Below are positions 49,374-58,174 of a stretch of DNA of 64,000 nt, in pieces. The translations under genes and the position numbers were made by a program. The notes below the pieces were generated by a model, which had not been told where the DNA came from, ran no database searches, and saw nothing but the letters and a program-made list of their open reading frames with translations. Position 1 is the first letter of the stretch. Every line of letters begins with the position of its first letter. The stretch spans positions 319,567-383,566 of the forward strand of contig OZ037931.1 of NCBI GenBank assembly GCA_964035575.1. The letters are read 5' to 3'. This DNA is from Rhynchopus sp. YZ270_cl-10 (Eukaryota; Euglenozoa; Diplonemea; Diplonemida; Diplonemidae).

Positions 49374-51928
49374 GTACCCCCCCTCATACCATACAACGTT
49401 CTAAGAAATCAATTGCCCAAATCTCCACGCTGAAGGTTGTCTGCTTTCATGTGTGGTTGTATTTCCTTTTCTTTACACCCCCCTGCTATATTCGTTTCTT
49501 TTTTTTTTTTTTTTTCTTTTTTCTTTTTTCTTTTTTGCGGTCTTGTTTACGGACGTATTCACAGTGGAGTAGTCAGAGAGACTAGTGTGTTACGACCACT
49601 GTTACACCAGTAACACTTCTAGTTTTGGTTTGTTGTTACGACTAGTAGTTCCACTAGTAGTCCATCTGATTGGTCCGCCGTATTCCTAAACAAACCCCCC
49701 CCCCCCCCCCCCACCGCTTGCTAGGAACATTATTCAGGCGAACATATTAAAATGAAGTGATTTTGCTTACCTCATGGGTTCGATCTGCCTCAACGGGGAG
49801 GGGAAAAAGAAAATTTTTGTGCATATCTGTCAAGAAACGTTTGTGCACACATCTTTCAAGCTTACTTCAAAACGCAAGACAAAAAAAAAATCCTCGGTTT
49901 TGGATTCTTTTTGTTTTTATGTCCTCACGACTAGAACGTATATGATTTTTTTTCTTCTTTTATGAATTGGGTGCAGTGCGGTGAGAGGCTTGTACCCAAT
50001 TTCCCCCTCTTTTGCACCATCATCAGCGACCAAGGACAACGAGGCGTCGCTGTATTTCCAGTATATTTTTTTTTTTTTTGGCTTTTTCTTTTCTTTTTGA
50101 TTGAGAATAAAATTAGCAGTCTGCAGGGGAAAGATTCTTTTGTGCCAGGGCTCTCGTGAACTAAGTGTCAAAATATGTGGATATTTTTTGTGCTTTGCTC
50201 ATGAAAACGCCGCAGTTGTGTAAAAGGGTATTGGCGACCACATGAAAATACTGTGATTGTTTCAGAAGAAAAGGGTGTGTCAAATGTCACATGCTCTTGA
50301 GACGCATTCATATCCAAAGGTTTTTTCTTTTAAAAAAGCGCATCCTCAGTTTACGTCGTGTGGTCCATCTGAGAACTCCACGGTACACACCCTTTAGAAG
50401 ATGGCGAACATAACTGTTACACAGGGAGAGGAGGGGTTACGTTTTTGCCCCCCCATTCTTTCCCCCCGCGTTTCAACTGTTTTTTTATTCCCCATCACAA
50501 CCAAAAGCAAAGTGGGAAGAAAAAAAAAAAAGCCACAGTAAAGAATACCGTCAGGTGTCTTTGCTAATTCTGACCAAAGTATTATTCAGCACAACTTGGT
50601 TTTTTTCTTGTGTGTGTGTGTTTTTTCTTCTGGATAGTGACAAGACTATATCATCACTTGCCGTACTAAACCAAACAGAGTATCAAAAAAAAGGTGCAAA
50701 AACAAAACAAACAAACAAACAAACAACAAATCAGTTCCCCCCCTTTTTTATGACCAGTTATTATGTATACCCCGACCCTTTCGCAAAACTTCTACTTTTT
50801 TTTCAATATTTTTTTTTTTTTTTTTGCCATTGTTTTTTTATTAGTTTCCTCCTTGCTAACAAAGTGAGCGAAAGCGGGGAAGAGTAAAAGAAAAAAAAAA
50901 ATCTTCTGTCGTTTGAGAAGAAGAAAAGCGGGAAAATGGCTGTTTTTTTTCCCCCTCCCTCACCCCGTTACCCCCCCATTTTTTTGCGTGAAAAACAACA
51001 AAAAAAATCAACAACAAAGCGGCTATATTTCCTTTTTTTTTTTTTGAAATTACATCTTTTCCCCTCATCTTTGAAACACCTCTTTCTTTCTCTCTCTCTT
51101 TTCTCCTAACAAGAGCCACCAAAGGGAGACTCGATGTGGTAATGTACGCAGATTCCTTAGTATCGCCGTTTCTCTCCCTTTTTGCAGAAGTTAGCTCCAC
51201 TTCTCCACCTCCCAGGCTGTTGTCAATACCGGCCAGCGGATCCCGGGCAATACGTCGGAGTCATCGCTAATCGCCTCGCTTTTTTTTTTTTTTTCATTTC
51301 CACCGGGACCTTGCTCCTCAACCTTCCTCTTCTCCCCCCCACCCGCTCAGAGGAAGCGTCCTGTGCACGACTGCATCGCAGCCCCTCGTCCCCGTCCACC
51401 ACCACATTCGTGTTGAAATGCTAACAGAGAGTGGTGATCATGGATGCGTGGTGCTCATCCAACTGGATGAGCACCACCCTCAATGGCAGTCCTGCGAACC
51501 ATCGCTTTGTCTCTGCGTATTCGCGAATGGTTCTGCTGATTATTTCCCCCTCATTACCTCAAGGGAGACAACCTCCACATTCTTTATTGGCACTCAATCC
51601 CACCAAACAATTTCACCTTTTTATTACCCCCCACACACAAAGACACACATCGAAAGTAAGGAGGCAAAGGGTTACGAAAGGAAAGGGTTGTGTGTGGAGG
51701 GAGCGGAGGGGAGGGGGTCTCAGTATAGAAGGAAGGGATACCCTACAGACAGCGGGGGGCCTGTAGACAGTCTCTTGCGTTGGGAAAGGATTTTTTTTCT
51801 TTGTGAGAGTGGTTGCGTTTTCTCTGCTGTTCTAAGGTCACCTTCTACCCCCCCGCTCTCTCCCGATAGCTGTCGTGAGGAGCTTTCCTTCGTCCTTTGC
51901 GTGAAAACACGCGAAAAGGAATCACTAC

Positions 51929-52475
51929 ATGGTACTTCCGATAGAAGATACGAAGTATCTGACACAACATGAGGTATGGTCAGAAATTCAGATTTATTCC
52001 ATTTTTTTTTTTTTTAAAGGTACATTGTACACACAAATACCTATCAGTGCAACAGCAACAAAAAAAAATACGCCCACACAGATCCCTGAGTTGTACAACT
52101 GCCTTCTCTCCGACCTTCTGAAGGCCAAGCCCCGCGATGCCAATCTGTGGATGATGAACTGGATACAGGACCAAAAACAGGTATTGCATTTTTTTGAGGA
52201 TGCTTTTTTGATGCAAAACGATGTATTGTATCACCTATCTCAGATAAGGGTACATGCATCGAAAACGGACCCCTACCTTTTTGATATATGCTCATCAAAA
52301 CCAGGAAATGGATGCACTGCATGGTTGGGTGTCCACCCCGGTTCAGCCGGTCATTTGTACCAAGGTACACTATTCAAGAGGGTTTTTGTATTTCAAGTCA
52401 ACTTTGAGACCTCCCCCCAAACACACCCAAATCCCCACACAGGATATAGAAGCTCAGAGTCTCAAAGTGACGTAG
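51929..52475 (+). CDS. Small DPY-30/RIIa-type dimerization-docking protein, three exons
   Basis: Exons 51929-51973, 52082-52180 and 52443-52475, all joined in phase 0 with GTATG or GTATT donors, give 58 residues. The joined first two exons read KYLTQHE-IPELYNCLLSDLL followed by KAKPRDANLWMMNWIQDQ. This is the helix-turn-helix pattern of DPY-30/RIIa dimerization domains, as at the N-terminus of flagellar adenylate kinases and radial-spoke proteins. Exon 3 adds DIEAQSLKVT and a stop. It probably forms a dimeric docking module for an amphipathic partner helix, perhaps in the flagellum. An in-frame stop precedes the ATG. Intron 2 contains a SINE-like repeat. Splicing is inferred from frame and motif continuity only. 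Confidence 0.65.
52300..52405 (+). mobile_element. SINE-like short repeat, copy 4 (in an intron)
   Basis: AGGAAATGGATGCACTGCAT, GGTTGGGTGTCCACCCCGG, GTACCAAGGTACACTATTCA, TTGTATTTCAAGTCAAC. Located inside intron 2 of the small DPY-30/RIIa gene. Confidence 0.55.
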
Positions 52476-53497
52476 CGTTGTGCTAAGGTTTGCGTGGCCC
52501 GCCTCTGGCAGAAAAGGGGGGATCGTGGAGCATACCCTCTGGTGTGTAAGCCGAAAAGAATCGAATGCTAAAAAGAGAAAAAAAAAAGTAGCACTTCATC
52601 AATCACCTGCTAGTACAGATCCTGCACTAGCAGGTGATTGTCGATACAACAAAAAGACCACACAACGGGAAAAAAAATGAAGTCGGGGATATTGTATAAC
52701 ACCTCTATAATATCACCTAGATTTTTCTATTTTTATTTTGTTGTGAGGAACATTCTTTTTACAAAAAAAAAGCAACTAGAGAAAGATGGGCCTGATACAT
52801 GCCGTGCATGAAAACACTAACCTATGACCGCAAAAACAGAAACCCTGCGAAGGCGAAACACAATGAACTCAAAAAAAATAAAACCTTGTGCAGAAACATT
52901 CATTTAGTTTTTTTGTTTATTTTTTTGAAAGCTCTTTCTTGAAAGAAAAAGGTTTCCTCTTTCAGTCAGGAACGAATTGTGAGTAATAAAAAAAAAAATA
53001 TCAACACAGCATATATTACACACTTTACGCACAAAACAAATTGTTCTGGTACCTGCTTTTACAAGCAGAGTTGAGAGAACACAATTTGAAAAAAAAACTT
53101 TAGAGATTTTGGAAAATTGGAGATGGAACGAAATTATGTATTTCGCGGAAATGTGAGTGAAAATAGAAAAGCTTTTTCAAAAAAAAAAATCTGGTACAAA
53201 AATATCTCAAAATTGTATTACCGACTGCTTCTTGTCTATACCGAGATAAATTTTATTGGAAAGCGGAGAGTACACTATTGTGTCGCAATGGCAACACAAC
53301 CCGAGGCAACTACACTACTCCAACATCAAAAAAAGGGTATACCACAACCATTCTCTCAGTTTCCTGAAGAATTTTTGGTTCAGCGTTTTTTTTTTTTTTC
53401 AAAGAGAAACACCCTCATCACCTCCCCCAATCATTTTTTCCTTCAAACCCCCTTAAACCCCCCCCCCCAATTCATTCCTTCATTTTCTCAGATATAA
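52476..53497. other. Spacer before the beta-propeller gene
   Basis: Contains a perfect 14-bp-stem hairpin (52601-52639: AATCACCTGCTAGT / ACTAGCAGGTGATT) and the motif TTACACACTTTACGCACAAA shared with the phosphatase upstream region. A pyrimidine tract ends TTTTCTCAG eight bases before the ATG. No hairpin-family element and no gene seen. Confidence 0.5.
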
Positions 53498-54616
53498 ATG
53501 GAGTTGACACTTAAGTCAACCGATATGGGGAGGACCTGTGTTGTGTCGCTTGATGAGGAGGCCACGGTAGGGTCTTTGTATAGGATTGCGGTCGCACATG
53601 GGTTCGTCCGCGCCCGCGACGCACTCCGTCTCTGTGTGCAAGGTGGCGCGGAGCTGCCGAGCACCCCACACTCCTCACGCCTCTGCCACCTACCGGTACA
53701 CAACGGTGCTGTGGTCGAGGTGACCCGCATCGCACCGCCACCTTGGTCCCCCGAGCGTCCCCCTAACTCCCTTTGCACCGCGTTCTCCCCTTCCAACGAA
53801 CGTCTCTTCATCGGAGCGTCCAACAAAGTGTCAATCTACTCCGTAGACCTGGCGCTTGGTGTCTGCGAGGTGGAAGGTACCTTAGAGTGTGATGAGGACG
53901 TCCGCGGGCTTTCCGTTACCACCTTAGGAACGCATCTGTACACCATCGGGGCAGGACAGCTATGCTGCTGGGGCATCGAGGACCGAACCCTTCTCACCCA
54001 GGCCCGCCACAACACCCCGTTCCTCCGTCTAGACAGCGTAATATCCTGCGGGGCCATGGTGTACCTCACAGGGTCTTCACCCAACCAGGTGGTCGCCTCC
54101 TTCGATACCTCCACTGCACAGTGGACAACTCCATTCGAAGCACTCTGTGTAACACCCAGCCCAGGGGTTGTCTTGACCGGACACAGTTCAGGGGTGTTAA
54201 AGCTGTGGGATAATACTATGTCACGTTGTAGACGATCTGTGAAGGGGGTCGGACCGATAACGCGGATTGTACGGAGTAAAGGGTGGTTGGTGGTGGCGCA
54301 TGGAGAAGGGGCGGTGTCGATGGTAGAAGAGCATTCCCTGGTGTTTGTGAAGACGGTGCGTGGCGGGTGTGGGAACGGGGTGCTGCAGAACATCTTTGTG
54401 GTGAATTCGCAGCTCTTCCTTCTCGTCTACTCTAGGGCTCTGAAGATCGTGAACGCAGCGCTCGCGGTCCTCTCTGAAAGGCGTCTTTCCGGCCTGCGTC
54501 TTGCGTGTATCTCCCAATGCGGCAAATACCTCTGTATTCTTCGGCAAGAACAACGCCCAACAGTGCTTCGTACAACGGAAATGGTGTCGGAATCCCCCTT
54601 CTGTGCAGCGTCGTGA
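53498..54616 (+). CDS. Beta-propeller (WD40-like) protein with ubiquitin-like N-terminus
   Basis: 372 residues. The first 80 residues (MELTLKSTDMGRTCVVSLD ... HNGAVVEVTRI) resemble a beta-grasp/ubiquitin-like fold. The remainder shows repeating short strands typical of WD40 blades: LCTAFSPSNERLFIGASNKV, GLSVTTLGTHLYTIGAGQL, VVLTGHSSGVLKLWDN and WLVVAHGEGAVSMVEE, ending LACISQCGKYLCILRQ. Few blades carry the full GH...WD signature, so the count (five to seven) is uncertain. Presumably a protein-interaction platform, partners unknown. A SINE-like repeat and then a hairpin element follow within 290 bases. Confidence 0.65.
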   Translation: MELTLKSTDMGRTCVVSLDEEATVGSLYRIAVAHGFVRARDALRLCVQGGAELPSTPHSSRLCHLPVHNGAVVEVTRIAPPPWSPERPPNSLCTAFSPSNERLFIGASNKVSIYSVDLALGVCEVEGTLECDEDVRGLSVTTLGTHLYTIGAGQLCCWGIEDRTLLTQARHNTPFLRLDSVISCGAMVYLTGSSPNQVVASFDTSTAQWTTPFEALCVTPSPGVVLTGHSSGVLKLWDNTMSRCRRSVKGVGPITRIVRSKGWLVVAHGEGAVSMVEEHSLVFVKTVRGGCGNGVLQNIFVVNSQLFLLVYSRALKIVNAALAVLSERRLSGLRLACISQCGKYLCILRQEQRPTVLRTTEMVSESPFCAAS

Positions 54617-54724
54617 TAAGGGGAGGAGGGAGGGAGGGAGGGGAAAAAAAAAATTCCGATGGAGGTGTTCGAGGCTGTGTTTAATATAAAAAAAACTTCG
54701 CATTTTTGATTGTTGAAAACAGAG

Positions 54725-54805
54725 TTTGGTTGTTGTTCCGGTACAGCCGGGTCATGTACCAAGGTACACTGTCATGAGAGGGGTTGTATTTCAACTCTAC
54801 TTTGT
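54725..54805 (+). mobile_element. SINE-like short repeat, copy 5 (5'-truncated)
   Basis: Begins at CCGGTACAGCCGGGTCATG, then TACCAAGGTACACTGTCATG, GAGAGGGG, TTGTATTTCAACTC. The ATGGTTGGGTGTCC part is missing. Confidence 0.5.
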
Positions 54806-54864
54806 TTTAAAACCCGCAAATTTTTTTTGGGTGGTGTAACAGCCGCATTGTTTTTTTTTTTAAA

Positions 54865-54898
54865 AAGATGACAATAAGCGCTAGAGGTGGTTCATCTT
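54865..54898 (+). promoter_or_regulatory. Hairpin element, copy 7 (diverged)
   Basis: AAGATGA ... TCATCTT pairs perfectly. The inner CTAAGC stem is not preserved. TATAATTTTTTCTC follows, as in other copies. About 250 bases after the propeller gene stop. Confidence 0.45.
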
Positions 54899-55784
54899 AT
54901 AATTTTTTCTCTCTTTTTCTCATTTTTCAAAATTTTCATTTTTTTTACAATATTTCTCAACACCTTTTTCTTGTACTTTGTTTTATTGTTAGATGAGTTG
55001 TGTCCATGGGGGCATATTTGTCTTTCAGGTTATCTTCTCCTATCGTACTGCAGTTCTTTTTTGTTGTGCATTTATTGCACAAAAAAAAATGTGTGGGTTG
55101 TATTCTTCTCAAAGTGTGTGGTATAAAAGAACTGTAAGTCGCCATTTTTGCTTTTCCGAGAGACGGTTTGCAAAAATACCTACTAATCGTATTCGTAACA
55201 TTTTCTTTCTTTTTTTTGCATAAAATTGTACATTTTTTTTAGTCTCCGTGTAGAGGGTTAACCATCGCTGCAAACGCGATGGTTTCACCTTTCTTTTTTG
55301 TGTGCCTGCCTTACAGTTTTCCCTGTCAGCAAACACCCCAAATGTACAACACTCCAGAGGGGTTCGATAACCCACGGGGTGTCAGTGCTCTGCGTCCTCA
55401 GAGACGTTTTTTTGCACTATCAACTTTAATTATTTTTTTTTTTTCTCTTCTTCAGTCAGGCTAGAGCTCGCTCTGCCACACCCCGCGTGACGGTGTGCCG
55501 CCTGAAGAGACGTCCATGTAAAGCCCCAGAGCGGGTGAAGCCCCACTCTCAGCAGAGGACAGACCAAGAGAGAGATGCTGTGATTTCCCTGTTCTCTTGT
55601 CTCAACGATCGTTCACGAAGAGTGAGGCGAAGCTTAAGGAGGTAGCTCTAAGCTTCACAACTCAGCAGGAAGGTAGGATACCATCCGACAAAAGCGTTTT
55701 GTTGTGTACTACCCCCCAGTTCACACCACGGGTACGGTATGGGCAAGCTATTAGGTTTCTGTGGGTTTTCCTCTTTGGCACACC

Positions 55785-55835
55785 TTTTTCTGGTACACTG
55801 TTATGAGCGGGCTGTTGTATTTCAAGTCAATTTTT
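55785..55835 (+). mobile_element. SINE-like short repeat, copy 6 (3' part only)
   Basis: GGTACACTGTTATGAGCGGG followed by TTGTATTTCAAGTCAA matches the 3' end of the family. Confidence 0.4.
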
Positions 55836-57166
55836 TTTTGTTCTAAAGTAAGGGTTCATTTTTAGCACCCTTCATACCTTCTTTTCGTCAGAAAAGAAGG
55901 TATATGAAACAATTTGTTCTGCAAAATAAAGCGACACTCTCAATAGGGCGTCCACCTGCACCAACAATCTGTTTTTTTTTTTCCCTCACTGCGCCCCCGC
56001 TCCCTCAGATCTTTTCCCTTTTCCCGGTGGCTCATCCCATTCAACAAACTATTCTAATATTTGTGTGCAATGTACACCAAAGGCACATCTTCTCCCCCCC
56101 CCAAAAAAAAAAATAATTTCTTTTTTCCTTTTCTCCCATTCAGGATCCCCTGAGATAAAGAACTACCAATAAAAAAAGCTGTATTTTTCCTTTTCCTTTC
56201 CCCCTTCCCTCATTCATTTTTTTTTTTTTTTTTTCAGGGTACTCTCACTTTTTCTTTTGTTTCTTGTCCCCGCCCGCTCGGATTTTTCAGGGAGGGAAAA
56301 AAAAAAAGTGGGCAAAAAAAAAAGTGTACAAGGTTTCCACCAAGGTGGACCGGGGTGGGACCATGTCCACCCCATTATTTTTTCCAGAAAAATCCGGATT
56401 TTCACAGGGTTCGGGGGTACATGGTGACCCCCGAGAAAAATGGGGTTTGGAGGTTGTTGATGACTCCGCATAACCCCCCGTGGTCATGCGACCAGAGCAT
56501 TTGGCACGTTGTAGCCGGGCAAGTAGTGGAGTTCATCCTAGGGTGTCTACACTAATACCCAAAACGATCATCCGCAAAAGAGAAAAAAAGAATATATTTT
56601 TTTTATAAAAAACGGTTTTTTGATGAGGTGTTTAAGTCAATGTAGGTTTCGAAAAACTGTTAAGCTTAGAGCAACAGCGGTAAACCAACACAAGTCCACA
56701 GAGGGTCAAGCACTGATGAAGTCCCCCTCTGATCACAACAAATGTATGCGTTAGGACCGAAACATGGACTTGTCGTTTACGTTATACCACCCTAGGGGGC
56801 TCCCTAAAACATGTTAAAAAAGCGCAAAAAAGTTCAAAAAGTGTTTTTTACCTTTGCCAAAACTGAGATACAAAGGGGAAAAAAATGTTTTTCCCCAGCA
56901 AAAACTGAGAAATAGCCGGGAAAAAAATGTTTTCGAATGTTTTAGGGACCCTCGGACTACGGACCCTCCCGCCCCACTTTCCAGCTATTTTGACTTATAG
57001 AAAGGGACTCTCGCAAATTTTTTTTCCCGCCTATATAGGGCTAATTTCGACGATTTGAGGCCATTAAAACCAGAATTTGACACTTTTGAGCATCTGTGGG
57101 GGTCTAAAACGTGGTTTCGCGCACCCGAAATTTCGTGGTTTTTACTTAGGAAAATGCCCATAATAC

Positions 57167-57464
57167 CAGGCACTCCGCTAGGTACTAAAGTTCTGTTGAT
57201 TGTCAACAGAACTTTTTGAAAATGGGGAAAAAAAGAAAAAAAAAAAAAGTTCTGCTGAGTGGTTCAGACCCGTTCTACCTGTCAAAAAAGCTCAGGAGAA
57301 GAAGATATGGAGAGGTGAGTGCTCAAACGTCCCAAAAAAGTCAAAATCGGGCGTTGGTAAAAAAAAAAGTTGCGTACCGTGCGCCTGCGGCGCAAGCATG
57401 TACCCCACCAACGTGGACCATCAACAGAATATTTTCAAAATCGGAAATCCTAGCGGAGAGCCTG
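57167..57464. mobile_element. hAT-type MITE, copy 2
   Basis: 298 bp. Ends CAGGCACTCCGCTAGG and CCTAGCGGAGAGCCTG. The 8-bp duplication CATAATAC lies at 57159-57166 and 57465-57472. Near-identical, in opposite orientation, to 20062-20359. Confidence 0.88.
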
Positions 57465-58174
57465 CATAATACACACAAAAAAAAAAAAAAAAAGCATGCA
57501 CGAAACCGTTTCCAGATTTCTAGACACCATACGCTACACCACTGGGAGCTGTTGATGATATCAATCCACCCATATGAAGACCCTCCCCTACCCCACCATT
57601 GACGGAATGACACCACCAGGCGTGGAGTATGCGGCTTAATTTGACTCAACACGGGGAATTTTACTGGGTCAGGACAATGTAAGGATCGACAGATTGAGAG
57701 CTCTTTCTCGATCCATTGTGTGGTGGTGCATGGCCGCTCCTGGTTGGTGGAGTGATTTGTCTGGTTGATTCCGTTCACGGCTGCTTCCCTATACCCTCTC
57801 CACCACACACTGCAGTACCTACACACACACCGGGGTCATACCAAGTTGTCAAAACATAGGGTCGATAATTTTTGGATTGGAAAGAGCGGTCGTGAAAAAG
57901 CCCAAATAAGGCGTTTTCGTTTTCGTTTGTTAAATTTTCTAATTTTTTTGATGCACCCTGCAAGACACCCAAAAATACACCTGAAAATAGGGGGAAATAA
58001 CCTATAAAAATAGGAGTTGCTGAACAAGATATTCCACAAATTGTGTGACTTTACGCTGTGCTGGAAAGGAATCCCCACAAAACCCATGTCTTATTCATGA
58101 GAACGTACCTCCCCCGCCCAACCCCCTTTTTTCTGTAATCCATCACCACTGCAGGTGCAGTCGCAGATATCAAT

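Larger units (their letters stand above)
45948..51928. other. Long AT-rich region with no supported gene
   Basis: Dominated by T and A homopolymers, including about 43 consecutive A at 48843-48885. Identified pieces: a fragment of the hAT-like interior (46855-47010), a foldback element (49244-49373) and a 13-bp-stem hairpin (51448-51477). GC-richer islands at about 47180-47480 and 51185-51560 contain open frames and could be exons of an unrecognised gene. One 47-kb frame ends AIEQMVLEEEDSPPS and stops. None could be assigned. Confidence 0.4.
54617..58174. other. Repeat-rich spacer without a supported gene
   Basis: Contains SINE-like repeats (54725-54805 and a partial one ending near 55835), hairpin element copy 7 (54865-54898), an 8-bp hairpin (55259-55285), a 12-bp hairpin (55874-55903) and the hAT-type MITE copy 2 (57167-57464). 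A GC-rich island at 55450-55680 has an open frame after TTCTTCAG and may be an exon, unassigned. Confidence 0.45.
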
